Below, in pieces: positions 24,712 through 32,938 of a stretch of DNA of 42,465 nt. The position numbers were made by a program, and so were the translations under genes. The DNA is taken from positions 1-42,465 of the forward strand of contig DAOUHB010000143.1 of assembly GCA_034428935.1 (NCBI GenBank). The letters run 5' to 3'. Numbering within the stretch: the stretch's first letter is position 1; the number at the start of each line of letters is the position of its first letter. The stretch comes from JAAYZQ01 sp034428935. GTDB taxonomy: Bacteria > Chloroflexota > Anaerolineae > JAAYZQ01. The notes below the pieces were generated by a model that searched no databases, had not been told where the DNA came from, and was given only the letters and a program-made list of their open reading frames with translations.

Positions 24712-25836
24712 ATGCCAGCAATCTTTCCCTTTACCGCCATCGTCGGCCAGGAGACGATGAAGACGGCGTTGATCCTGAACGCCATCAGCCCCCGCATCGG
24801 CGGCGTGCTGATCCGCGGCGAGCGCGGCACGGCGAAATCGACGGCCGCCCGCGCCCTGGCCGCACTGCTGCCCGACATCGAGGTCGTCGCCGGATGTCCC
24901 TTTAACTGCGACCCGAACCAGGCCGATAGGCTGTGCGACAACTGCCGCGAGCGCCTGGCACAGGGGGAAACGCTGCCCAGGGCCTGGCGGAAGACCCGCT
25001 TCGTGGACCTGCCCGTGAGCGCCACTGAGGACCGGGTGGTGGGCACCCTCGACATCGAGATCGCCCTCAAGACGGGCCACAAGGAGTTCGAGCCCGGCGT
25101 CCTGGCGGCGGCCCACCGGGGCCTGCTCTACGTCGACGAGGTGAACCTCCTGGACGACCACGTGGTGGACCTTCTCCTCGACTCGGCGGCCATGGGCCGC
25201 AACGTCGTCGAGCGGGAGGGGATCTCTTTTACACACCCGGCCCGGTTCATCCTGGTAGGCACGATGAACCCCGAGGAGGGCGAGCTGCGCCCGCAGCTCC
25301 TGGACCGCTTTGCCCTGTGCGTCGAGATCCGGGGCATCACGTCGTCCAAGTCCAGGGTCGACATCCTGGAGCGGACCGTCCAGTTCGAGAGCGACCCGGA
25401 GGGGTTCAGCGCCGAGTGGGAGCCCTACGAGCGCCACCTGACCCAGGACATTGCGCGGGCCAGGGAGGCGCTGCCCACCATCAGCTACCAGCCACAGGAC
25501 CTGTACACCATCGCCGAGCTGACCACGAGCTTTGAGGTGGACGGGCATCGGGCCGACATCGTGATCCTCAAGGCGGCCCTGGCCCACGCCGCCCTGCGCC
25601 TGGCCCGTAACGGGGCACAGCCCGAAGAGGCGGCCATCACCGAGTTGGACATCCTGGCCGCGGCCGAGCTGGCCCTGCCCCACCGGCTGAAACGGCTCCC
25701 CTTCCAGGAGACCGAAAACCGCCTGGGCGAGCTTTCGACGCGCCTCGACGAGGCCCGCCGGGAGCTGGAGGCCGCCAAGAACAAGGGGGCCTCTATGGTC
25801 GAGGCTTCCACGACCGCGGGAAAAAAAAAGAGCTGA
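24712..25836 (+). CDS. AAA+ chelatase-type ATPase (BchI/ChlI-like part of a ChlD-like protein)
   Basis: 374 residues in the annotated frame. Walker A GERGTAKST (36-44), Walker B LLYVDE (138-143), sensor-1 GTMNPEEG, and arginine R199 in LRPQLLDRF are typical of magnesium/cobalt chelatase AAA+ modules. A four-cysteine insertion (C62, C66, C75, C78) is characteristic of the putative cobaltochelatase group (as in TIGR02442), whose members as I recall continue into a VWA domain. Here the frame ends in GKKKS at a run of nine A, and the VWA domain is in the -1 frame. No BchH/CobN-type large subunit and no pigment genes are nearby, so the metal and substrate are unknown. Confidence 0.88.
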   Translation: MPAIFPFTAIVGQETMKTALILNAISPRIGGVLIRGERGTAKSTAARALAALLPDIEVVAGCPFNCDPNQADRLCDNCRERLAQGETLPRAWRKTRFVDLPVSATEDRVVGTLDIEIALKTGHKEFEPGVLAAAHRGLLYVDEVNLLDDHVVDLLLDSAAMGRNVVEREGISFTHPARFILVGTMNPEEGELRPQLLDRFALCVEIRGITSSKSRVDILERTVQFESDPEGFSAEWEPYERHLTQDIARAREALPTISYQPQDLYTIAELTTSFEVDGHRADIVILKAALAHAALRLARNGAQPEEAAITELDILAAAELALPHRLKRLPFQETENRLGELSTRLDEARRELEAAKNKGASMVEASTTAGKKKS

Positions 25837-25883
25837 CGGATGACCAGGAGCCCTCCCAGTCCGGAAACCTGGAACTGGGAGGG
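25821..25883 (+). promoter_or_regulatory. Candidate frameshift or slippage site joining the AAA+ and VWA frames
   Basis: Nine A (25821-25829) followed by G contain the heptamer A AAA AAG in the reading frame (25824-25830), the same as the E. coli dnaX slippery site. A perfect 10-bp stem, CCCTCCCAGT (25851-25860) with ACTGGGAGGG (25874-25883), lies 20 bases downstream. A -1 shift avoids the TGA at 25834 and enters the VWA frame without another stop, giving a 693-residue product. RNA polymerase adding one A would do the same. Confidence 0.55.
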
Positions 25884-25898
25884 GCGGGCGCTCCCCTC

Positions 25899-26792
25899 AT
25901 GGGCCACGTGGCCGACCCCATGGGCCAGGGCGGCGGTGAGCAGGTAGACCTGGTCGTCCCGGTGGGCGACGTCTTCCGGCCGCGCCGGGTCGAGTCGCCC
26001 ATGGATCGCCTGACGCGCCGCGCAGCCGGCAAGCGCTCGACGACCCGCACCAATCGCAAGCGCGGCCGCTATATCTATGCCCGGCCGGCGGACGGCGACC
26101 TTCGCGACATCGCCCTCGACGCCACCATCCGCCAGGCCGCCCTGGAGCAGGCCAAGCGCCAGGTCGAGCCGGGCACCTTCCAGGTCCTTCCCCGGGACGT
26201 GCAGAAAAAGGTCCGCGTGCGCCGCGCCTCCAATCTCATCCTGTTTGTCGTCGACGCCAGTTGGAGCATGGCAGGCGCGCAGCGCATGGAGGCCACCAAG
26301 GGCGCCATCATGTCGCTCCTCGTCGACGCCTATCAGAAGCGCGATCGCGTGGGGCTGGTGGTCTTTCAGAAGGAGGAGGCACGCCTGGTGTTGCCCTTTA
26401 CCTCCAGCGTCGAGCTGGCCCAGAGCGCCCTGCGCCACCTGCCCGTGGGCGGCAAGACCCCGCTGTCCGCGGGCCTGATGCTCGCCTATCGCACCTTCCA
26501 CCGGGAGCTGCGGCTCCATCCCAAGGCAATGCCCCTTATGATCCTGCTCACCGACGGCGCCGGCAACGTTTCGCTGACCGACACACCGCCGCAGGAAGAG
26601 GCCCAGAAGGTGGCGGACCTGATCCGCAGGGCCGGCATTCACTCCCTGGTGGTGAACATGGAGCATCAGGCCTACGACCGTGGCCTGGCCAACAACCTGG
26701 CCGAGACGATGGGCGCTCCGTGCTATTGCCTGGCCGAGCTGAAAGCCACGGAGCTGTACCGGACCGTGCGAGAGGAATTGGAGGCTCAATAA
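25899..26792 (+). CDS. VWA (integrin I) domain chelatase subunit, ChlD/BchD C-terminal type
   Basis: 297 residues from the first ATG. MIDAS metal-site motifs: DASWS (119-123), the Thr in GGKTPLSAG, and LTDG. The region before it, VPVGDVFRPRR, a basic patch and RGRYIYARP, matches the stretch between the linker and VWA domain of ChlD-like proteins. ATG 25899 lacks a usable ribosome-binding site: the nearest purine run ends 14 bases away and lies in a hairpin stem. The same frame is open back to 25827, encoding an acidic Gly/Pro-rich linker that would join the preceding AAA+ protein. Either this is the C-terminal half of one recoded protein or a poorly initiated separate gene. Confidence 0.85.
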   Translation: MGHVADPMGQGGGEQVDLVVPVGDVFRPRRVESPMDRLTRRAAGKRSTTRTNRKRGRYIYARPADGDLRDIALDATIRQAALEQAKRQVEPGTFQVLPRDVQKKVRVRRASNLILFVVDASWSMAGAQRMEATKGAIMSLLVDAYQKRDRVGLVVFQKEEARLVLPFTSSVELAQSALRHLPVGGKTPLSAGLMLAYRTFHRELRLHPKAMPLMILLTDGAGNVSLTDTPPQEEAQKVADLIRRAGIHSLVVNMEHQAYDRGLANNLAETMGAPCYCLAELKATELYRTVREELEAQ

Positions 26793-26795
26793 TCC

Positions 26796-28295
26796 ATGGG
26801 TGACGACAGCGCCCTGAAGATCCTGGTCCTTGCCGCAGAGGTGGTGCCATTTGCCAAGACGGGCGGGCTGGCCGACGTCGCCGGCTCGCTGCCCAAGGCG
26901 GTGCGCGCCCTCGGGCACGACGTGCGCGTCGCCATGCCGCGCTACGGCCGCATCGACCCCGAGAAGTTCGGGCTCCAGGAGGTGGTGCCCACCTTTGACG
27001 TGCCCCACCATCACGCCACCCAACCGGCGCGCATCCTGGAGGGCCACATCGGCAGCGACGTGCCCGTCTACCTGGTGGACAATGCCCATTACTTTGAGCG
27101 CGAAGGCATCTACATGTACCCCGACGATGCCGACCGCTTTATCTTTTTCTGCCGGGCCGCCCTGGAGGCGCTCAAGCACCTGGATTGGCAGCCCGACGTA
27201 ATCCATTGCCACGACTGGCACACGGCCATCGTGCCCAACTGGCTGGAGACCATCTACAAGAACGACCCCTTCTTTGCGCGCACGGTGACGGTGTACACCA
27301 TCCACAACCTGGCCTACCAGGGCATCTTTGGCCACCGCGTGCTGGAGGTCGCCGGCCTCGACGAGTGGGGTTTCCTGTACCACGCCGAGATGGCCGATCT
27401 GAACGAGGTGGTAGACCTCATGGGCCGCGGCATCTACTGGGCCGACATCGTGAGCACGGTCAGCGAGACCTATGCTCGGGAGATCCTGACGCCCGAGTTC
27501 GGCGAGCGGCTGGATCCCCTCCTCCGCGACCGCCGAGACAGGCTCTTTGGCATTCTGAACGGCATCGACTATGACGTCGTCAACCCCGCCACGGACCCGC
27601 ACATTGCCGTGCAGTACGACATCCAGACGCTGGCCCGGCGCCGGGAGAACAAGGCCGCTCTGCAGCGGGAGGCCAAGCTGCTCGAAGAGCCCGACGTGCC
27701 CCTCCTGGGCATTATCTCCCGGCTCAACGATGCCAAGGGTTTCGATATCCTGGGCGAGACCGTCGACCACATCCTCGACCTTGGCGTACAAATCGTGCTC
27801 ATGGGCACCGGCGAGCAGCACTACCACGACCTGTTCGGCCGCATGGTGGAGCAGTATCCACAACAGGTGTCGATCTTTTTGACGTTCAACACGCCGTTGG
27901 GACAGCGAATCTATGCCGGAAGCGACATGTTGCTCATGCCCAGCCGCGTGGAGCCCTGCGGCACCAACCAGCTCGTGGCGCTGCGCTATGGCTGCGTGCC
28001 CGTCGTACGGGCCACGGGCGGGCTGGCCGACACGGTCAAGGACTACGATCCACGCACCGGGCAAGGCAACGGCTTTGTCTTCAAGAGTTACGACCGGTGG
28101 AGGCTGTTCGCGGCCGTGGTGCGGGCCGTAGAGACCTACAAGCACCGCGACGCCTGGGAACAGCTACAGAAACGGGGTATGGCCGCCGACCATTCGTGGC
28201 ACCAGTCGGCCGTCAAGTACGTTGACCTGTATCGCCGGGCCATTGTCAGCCGCATCCCGCGGGCCGGCCTCGAAAAATACCAGGTACAGGGCTGA
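26796..28295 (+). CDS. glgA: Glycogen (starch) synthase, GT5 family
   Basis: 499 residues. GlgA adds glucose from ADP-glucose to a growing alpha-1,4-glucan. The sugar-nucleotide motif KTGGL is at 21-25; HCHDWHTAIVPNW and TIHNLAYQG follow, and the C-terminal domain has PSRVEPCGTNQLVALRYG, where E. coli has Phe and Leu-Thr instead of Val and Thr-Asn. No other glycogen genes are in the window. It starts 3 bp after the VWA gene stop with GGAGG about 11 bases upstream, so it is probably co-transcribed with the chelatase genes; a functional link is not evident. Confidence 0.93.
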   Translation: MGDDSALKILVLAAEVVPFAKTGGLADVAGSLPKAVRALGHDVRVAMPRYGRIDPEKFGLQEVVPTFDVPHHHATQPARILEGHIGSDVPVYLVDNAHYFEREGIYMYPDDADRFIFFCRAALEALKHLDWQPDVIHCHDWHTAIVPNWLETIYKNDPFFARTVTVYTIHNLAYQGIFGHRVLEVAGLDEWGFLYHAEMADLNEVVDLMGRGIYWADIVSTVSETYAREILTPEFGERLDPLLRDRRDRLFGILNGIDYDVVNPATDPHIAVQYDIQTLARRRENKAALQREAKLLEEPDVPLLGIISRLNDAKGFDILGETVDHILDLGVQIVLMGTGEQHYHDLFGRMVEQYPQQVSIFLTFNTPLGQRIYAGSDMLLMPSRVEPCGTNQLVALRYGCVPVVRATGGLADTVKDYDPRTGQGNGFVFKSYDRWRLFAAVVRAVETYKHRDAWEQLQKRGMAADHSWHQSAVKYVDLYRRAIVSRIPRAGLEKYQVQG

Positions 28296-28301
28296 AAACT
28301 C

Positions 28302-28332
28302 GTAGGGGCGCGGCACGATACGGCGCCCCTAC
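28302..28332. repeat. REP-like palindrome after glgA
   Basis: GTAGGGGCGC (28302-28311) and GCGCCCCTAC (28323-28332) are perfect complements around an 11-base loop. There is no U-run. The sequence style (GTAGGGGC...GCCCCTAC) resembles dispersed palindromes in Chloroflexota and cyanobacteria; copy number cannot be judged from one window. Confidence 0.5.
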
Positions 28333-28378
28333 CGATGGGGAACTGCTGGCGACGTCTCGAACCCCCGGAGGGCGCGCG

Positions 28379-28846
28379 ATGAAAATGTCCGTTCGGCGCA
28401 TCGGCCTCGACTCCCTGGGCAAGATGGGATGCCTGTTGGGCACGGTGGCCGCCTTCCTGCCAAGCCTGGTCTGTGGGCTTTTGGCGATGGGGGTAGCCGT
28501 CACCCTGCACCGCTGGCTGACAAGCTGGCAGCAAGCCTCGCTGGGTTTCGACCTGCCCCTGGTGGGTGAGCAGTCCCTCACGCTTGACCTGGTGGAGCTT
28601 TTGCGCCTGGAAAAGGTCCTCTCATTCCTCGATACCGTCACGGCGGCCTCTGCCGTGACCCTCGTCCTCGTGGTGCTGGCCCTGGCCGTGGTGAGCGGCC
28701 TTTTGCTGGCGGCCATTGTCACGTTGGTGGGCCTGGCCTACAACCTGGTCGCCGCGGCCACCGGCGGGCTGATCGTCGAGCTAAAGCCCGTGCCTGGACA
28801 AAAGCCCCCGGCGAGGGAGCCACCGCAGCCACCCGGTACCGGCTGA
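28379..28846 (+). CDS. DUF3566-type membrane protein
   Basis: 155 residues with two long hydrophobic segments, about 16-45 and 88-128, separated by an amphipathic loop. The N-terminal VRRIGLDSLGKMG and the C-terminal GLAYNLVAAATGGLIVELK match the pattern of the DUF3566 transmembrane domain known from Actinobacteria (R-x-D/G...YNL-A...GG-x-VxL). The proline-rich tail is probably cytoplasmic. ATG follows GGAGGG by seven bases. Function unknown. Confidence 0.7.
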   Translation: MKMSVRRIGLDSLGKMGCLLGTVAAFLPSLVCGLLAMGVAVTLHRWLTSWQQASLGFDLPLVGEQSLTLDLVELLRLEKVLSFLDTVTAASAVTLVLVVLALAVVSGLLLAAIVTLVGLAYNLVAAATGGLIVELKPVPGQKPPAREPPQPPGTG

Positions 28847-28903
28847 GCTGCTCCCGCCTGCTGTACTCCCCGGTGACGTGGTGCTTTTGTGTCGGATGTG
28901 TGT

Positions 28904-28932
28904 TTGCTCTGAGCGCCAAAAAATGGTACAAT
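28904..28932 (+). promoter_or_regulatory. Sigma70-type promoter of the GNAT-like gene
   Basis: TTGCTC (28904-28909), a 17-bp spacer and TACAAT (28927-28932), 21 bp before the GTG at 28954. Confidence 0.65.
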
Positions 28933-28953
28933 AGGGACGGAAGTGAGGAACTC

Positions 28954-29985
28954 GTGTTCGGACCGTTCAGCGCAGGCGACAGCCTGCGGATTTACAGGCT
29001 GCAACGGCGCGGCGTCTCCCTGGACGTGCGGAGGGATCTGACGCAACCGTGGTCTCCCCTGTGGGAGGCCTGGTTGGCGTTTCTGACCCAGCAGGCCATG
29101 GGGCAACCAACCTACGTGCTGGCAGATGCGCGCCAGGGCGACGGCTTTGTTCAACTTCGGTACCGGCCGCACCAGGCCGCCGCCGACGTGATGTTCCTGG
29201 CGCCCGTGCCCGGCAACAGCGTACGAGCGGCCAAGGCCTGGGCGTGCTTGCTGGACGGAGCGGGCATCGAGGCGGCTGGCCGCGGCATCCAGCGCATGTT
29301 TGCCAACCTCCCCCCTCCCGGCGTGGAGGCCGACCTGTTCCAGCAATCGGGCTTTACCTTTTATGCCCAGGAGGACATCTACCGCCTGGTGCAGCCTGCG
29401 GGCCCGGGAGTTGCGACGAATCACAGCCTGTCGGGCCTGGACGGCCTGCGGCCGCAGCGCGCCGAGGACTGGCCTGCCCTGCAAAAGCTCTTTGTGGCCA
29501 TCACACCCCAGCGAATTCGCCAGGCGGAGGGCGGGATTGGCCTGTCGGTCGGCGGCGAAAATAGCCAGCGATACGTGCTGCCCAACCCCGGCGGCGAGGA
29601 GGCCTGGGCGTCGGTCAGCCTGCGCAGCAGCCGGACGGCCCATTGGCTGCGCCTGGTGGTCCATCCCGGCGCCCCCGACGTGGCGACCCACCTGGTCCGC
29701 TGGGCAGTGCGGGCGCTGGCCAACCAGCCGGCGCGCCCGATCTACTGCAACGTGCGGCAGTACGAGGGGGGCGTGCGCGCGGCTCTGGAGGCCGCGGGCT
29801 TTGAGCTCTACACCACGCGGACGCTGGCGGTAAAGCACACCCTGGCCTGGAGCAAGACCCCGGTGCCCGAGCTGCTGCCGGGTCTGAAGAGCAGCGCCGA
29901 GGCTCTGCCGCCGGCGTATCACATCAACGGCGAGCCGGAAGCCAAGGCCCCCTCAGGACGGCTGGCAGCGACACGAGATTCCTGA
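28954..29985 (+). CDS. GNAT-like acyltransferase-fold protein, function unknown
   Basis: 343 residues starting at GTG 28954, six bases after GAGG; the longer frame to 28873 covers the promoter. Two halves resemble each other loosely: each has a stretch of beta strands and a helix, with the second ending in NVRQYEGGVRAALEAAGFELYTTRTL, where the fragment AALEAAGFELY resembles the last helix-strand of GNAT acetyltransferases. The first half has a matching ADLFQQSGFTFYAQE. I see no clear acetyl-CoA loop (Q/RxxGxG/A), so catalysis is doubtful. It lies 49 bp ahead of the R3H ATPase gene on the same strand. Confidence 0.6.
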   Translation: MFGPFSAGDSLRIYRLQRRGVSLDVRRDLTQPWSPLWEAWLAFLTQQAMGQPTYVLADARQGDGFVQLRYRPHQAAADVMFLAPVPGNSVRAAKAWACLLDGAGIEAAGRGIQRMFANLPPPGVEADLFQQSGFTFYAQEDIYRLVQPAGPGVATNHSLSGLDGLRPQRAEDWPALQKLFVAITPQRIRQAEGGIGLSVGGENSQRYVLPNPGGEEAWASVSLRSSRTAHWLRLVVHPGAPDVATHLVRWAVRALANQPARPIYCNVRQYEGGVRAALEAAGFELYTTRTLAVKHTLAWSKTPVPELLPGLKSSAEALPPAYHINGEPEAKAPSGRLAATRDS

Positions 29986-30034
29986 TCCGAACAGTAGATA
30001 CCAGGACTTATTCAACAGGTAGTTAGAGGAACAG

Positions 30035-31591
30035 ATGCAAGATAGAGATACGGACGATCTAAATACCCTGCTGCGGGTGCTGCCCATGGAGGTTGCAGAG
30101 GCGGTCAGACAGCAAGACGACGGCGTGGACCTGCTGGAGGTGGTGCTGGACCTGGGGCGCGTGCCCGAGGCCCGCTTCCTCAACAATGAGGTCAGCCTGG
30201 ACGATCGAGAGGTGACCCGCAGCGAGATCGATTACGTGGTAGACCGCGTTTCAGACTTTACCACCGACAACCGGGCAGGGATCGAGCGCACCCTGCACCG
30301 GATCTCGGCCATTCGCAACCGGCGTGGCGACATTGTCGGGCTGACGCTCCGTGTCGGCCGGGCGGTGTATGGCACCATCGACATCATTCGCGACCTGCTC
30401 GAGTCGGGCACCAACATTCTCCTGCTGGGCAAGCCGGGTGTCGGCAAGACGACCCTGCTGCGCGAAGCGGCCCGGGTGTTGGCCGAGCAGAAGCGCGTGG
30501 TCGTCGTCGACACCTCCAACGAGATCGGCGGCGACGGCGACATCCCCCACCCGGCCATCGGCCGGGCGCGCCGCATGCAGGTGCCCGCGCCCGAATACCA
30601 GCACGAAGTGATGATCGAGGCCGTGGAAAACCACATGCCCGAGGTCATTATCATCGACGAGATTGGCCGCGAGGCCGAGGCCATGGCGGCGCGGACCATC
30701 GCCGAGCGCGGCGTGCAGCTCGTGGGGACGGCCCACGGCCAGACCATGGAGAACCTGCTGCAAAACCCCACCCTCGCCGACCTGGTGGGGGGGATCCAGG
30801 CGGTGACGCTGAGCGACGAGGAAGCGCGCCGCCGCGGAACGCAGAAAACCGTGCTGGAGCGCAAGGCACCTCCCACCTTTGACGTTCTGGTAGAGATCAA
30901 GGACCGGCAACACCTGGTGGTGCACCACGATGTGGCCGCGTCGGTGGACGCCCTGCTGCGGGGCCGCAGCCGGCCGCCCGAGATCCGCTACCGCGACGAC
31001 TCGGGCCAGGTCAAGATCGAGCAGCCGGCCACCAGCCCCCAGCTCCGCCCCGAGGAAAGCCCGCTGCGGCCGGCAGCCGTCGTGGAGGTGCCGCCGCAGC
31101 AGCGCGAGCTGCGGGTCTATGCCTACGGCGTGGGCAAGAACCGGCTGCGGCAGGCGGCCCAGAACCTCCACCTGCCCGTCGACATGACCGAGATGATCCA
31201 GAACGCCGACGCGGTTCTGACCCTGAAGAATTACTACCGGCGCCGGCCCCAGCCCATCACCGACGCCGAAAAGCAGGGCGTGCCCATCTATGTGCTGCGG
31301 TCCAACACCGTGAGCCAGATGGAGAGCGTCCTCGCCGACATCTTTGGGCTGGACGTGGCCGAGCTGGATCCCATGTCCATCGCCATGCGCGAGACCGAGG
31401 AGGCGATCCAGATGGTGCTGCAGGGCCAGAAGGCCGTCGACCTCTCGCCGCGCAGCTCCTATATCCGCAGGCTCCAGCACCAGATGGCAAGGGAGGCCAA
31501 CCTGGTGTCCCATAGCTATGGCAAGGACCCGCGCCGCCACGTGCGCATCTTTGGCACCCAGCGCCAGGCAGAGCCCGGTGTCCGCTCCTGA
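30035..31591 (+). CDS. SpoIIIAA-like AAA ATPase with C-terminal R3H domain
   Basis: 518 residues. The N-terminal half is an AAA module similar to SpoIIIAA and plastid Ycf45: Walker A GKPGVGKTT (132-140), VVVVDTSNEIGG, Walker B EVIIIDEIG, and a TAHG sensor. A linker of about 60 Pro/Gln/Arg-rich residues leads to a middle region and a C-terminal R3H single-stranded nucleic-acid binding domain near 470-510 (RRLQHQMAREANLVSHSYG then RRHVRIF). ATG has AGAGGA five bases upstream. Such proteins are common in Cyanobacteria and Chloroflexota; the biological role is not established. Confidence 0.9.
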   Translation: MQDRDTDDLNTLLRVLPMEVAEAVRQQDDGVDLLEVVLDLGRVPEARFLNNEVSLDDREVTRSEIDYVVDRVSDFTTDNRAGIERTLHRISAIRNRRGDIVGLTLRVGRAVYGTIDIIRDLLESGTNILLLGKPGVGKTTLLREAARVLAEQKRVVVVDTSNEIGGDGDIPHPAIGRARRMQVPAPEYQHEVMIEAVENHMPEVIIIDEIGREAEAMAARTIAERGVQLVGTAHGQTMENLLQNPTLADLVGGIQAVTLSDEEARRRGTQKTVLERKAPPTFDVLVEIKDRQHLVVHHDVAASVDALLRGRSRPPEIRYRDDSGQVKIEQPATSPQLRPEESPLRPAAVVEVPPQQRELRVYAYGVGKNRLRQAAQNLHLPVDMTEMIQNADAVLTLKNYYRRRPQPITDAEKQGVPIYVLRSNTVSQMESVLADIFGLDVAELDPMSIAMRETEEAIQMVLQGQKAVDLSPRSSYIRRLQHQMAREANLVSHSYGKDPRRHVRIFGTQRQAEPGVRS

Positions 31592-31638
31592 ATGGGTCGG
31601 ACAGCGGGGAGAATAGATCAAGCCACAAGGAGGAGACA

Positions 31639-32049
31639 ATGGCGTACAGATTCCCGTCGGATGAGTGGATCAAGGCCATGGCCGTCGAGATCAACAACAG
31701 CGAGTCGTATCGCAAATCGGCTGCCAAGTGGGAGGGCGACTTTTACTTTGTCGTCGAGCCGGGGCACGGCGTGCCCGAACCGGTGCACCTCTACCTGGAC
31801 TTGTGGCACGGAGAAGCCCGCGCGGCGGGCGAGGTGGCAACGGGGGAGGAGAAAAAGCCCGAGTTTATCATCCGCGCCCCCATCAGCACCTGGAAGCGAG
31901 TCATCGAGAAAAAGCTGGATCCGATCCAGGGCATGATCACCGGCCAGCTCAAGCTCAAGGGGACCATGAGCAAGATCATGCGCTTCCCCAAGGCAGCCTC
32001 CGAGTTGGTCAACTGCGCCACGCTGGTGCCCACCGAGTTTCCCGAGTAG
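31639..32049 (+). CDS. SCP2 sterol-carrier domain protein
   Basis: 136 residues, a single SCP2-like lipid-binding domain. Typical features are the amphipathic start SDEWIKAMAVEIN, a five-stranded sheet with EFIIRAPISTWKRVIEKKLDPIQGMITGQLKLKGTM (the D-P-xxG-x-L-xGK-KLKG segment is the family signature), and a C-terminal helix. ATG follows AAGGAGGAG. It probably binds a hydrophobic ligand such as a fatty acyl chain. It lies 47 bp after the R3H gene. Confidence 0.88.
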   Translation: MAYRFPSDEWIKAMAVEINNSESYRKSAAKWEGDFYFVVEPGHGVPEPVHLYLDLWHGEARAAGEVATGEEKKPEFIIRAPISTWKRVIEKKLDPIQGMITGQLKLKGTMSKIMRFPKAASELVNCATLVPTEFPE

Positions 32050-32092
32050 CCTGGCTGCCTTTGCGCAGTCGGGCCCTGGCCGGGGCACTATC

Positions 32093-32890
32093 ATGCCTAC
32101 CATCGAAGCCGGCGGGCACAAGGTCTTTTACGTTCAGCGGCGGCCGGCGCCGGCCAGGCATCCGGCCGTCGTCCTGATCCACGGCGCAGGCGGAACCCAC
32201 CAGCAGTGGCTGTACCAGGTGCGCGACCTGCCATCGGCGGCGACCTATGCCCCCGACCTGCCCGGTCACGGGCGCTCGGAAGGGCCGGGCCGCAGCCTCG
32301 TCGCGGCCTACGGCGACTGGCTCCTGGGCTTTCTCGACGCCCTTGGCCTCGAAAAGGCGGTCCTGGCGGGCCACTCCATGGGCGGCGCCATCGCCCTGGA
32401 CGTGGCCCTTCGTTTTCCGGACCGTGTCGCCGGCCTGGGGTTGGTGGCCACGGGGGCCCGGCTGCGGGTGGCCCCCGACCTCCTGGACTGCCTGCGCCAG
32501 GACCCGGAAGAAGCCATTCGCCTCATCACCGGCTGGTCCTTTGGACCCGAGGCACCGCCCGAAATGGTGCGCCTGGGCAGGCGGCAGCTGGCCGAGGGCG
32601 ACGCGGGTGTCCTGTACGGCGATTTCGCGGCGTGCAACGTCTTTGACGTGCGGGACAGGCTGGGCGAGATCCGGGCCCCTGCGGCCATCGTCTGCGGCAC
32701 CGCCGATCGCATGACGCCGGTGAAATACGCCACCTACTTGCGCGACAACCTCGCGGGCTCGGACCTGCACCTCGTCGAGGGAGCCGGCCACATGATCCTG
32801 GTCGAACGGCCCCGGGCCGTCGTGCAGGCCCTGGCGTCTCTGCTCGAAAGCCTCGAGGGTGCGGGCACCCGGCGTCCACGAGTCCCGTAG
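32093..32890 (+). CDS. Alpha/beta hydrolase
   Basis: 265 residues with a complete catalytic triad by family pattern: S95 in GHSMGG, D205 in CGTADRMTP and H233 in GAGHMILVE. The oxyanion-loop motif HGAGGTHQQW lies at 30-39. The lid region (about 130-180) is short. Substrate unknown; esterase or lipase-like activity is likely. No signal peptide. It follows the SCP2 gene by 43 bp and converges on rdgB. Confidence 0.9.
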   Translation: MPTIEAGGHKVFYVQRRPAPARHPAVVLIHGAGGTHQQWLYQVRDLPSAATYAPDLPGHGRSEGPGRSLVAAYGDWLLGFLDALGLEKAVLAGHSMGGAIALDVALRFPDRVAGLGLVATGARLRVAPDLLDCLRQDPEEAIRLITGWSFGPEAPPEMVRLGRRQLAEGDAGVLYGDFAACNVFDVRDRLGEIRAPAAIVCGTADRMTPVKYATYLRDNLAGSDLHLVEGAGHMILVERPRAVVQALASLLESLEGAGTRRPRVP

Positions 32891-32902
32891 TATATTGGAC
32901 GT

Positions 32903-32938
32903 GATTGACAGGATCGGTTCTAACCCATCCTGTCAATC
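32903..32938. terminator. Bidirectional stem-loop between the hydrolase and rdgB
   Basis: GATTGACAGGAT (32903-32914) and ATCCTGTCAATC (32927-32938) form a perfect 12-bp stem with a 12-base loop between convergent genes; the right arm covers the rdgB stop codon. No clear U-run on either strand. Confidence 0.5.

Noticed and set aside
24712..26792. Bacteriochlorophyll biosynthesis locus
   Set aside because: The AAA+ and VWA proteins are chelatase-like, but no large chelatase subunit or any pigment gene is in the window, and the four-cysteine insertion points to the putative cobaltochelatase group.
25485..28145. 886-codon open frame on the minus strand
   Set aside because: It is antisense to the chelatase genes and glgA, which have full family motifs; its composition (His/Val/Gly/Asp rich) is that of a shadow frame.
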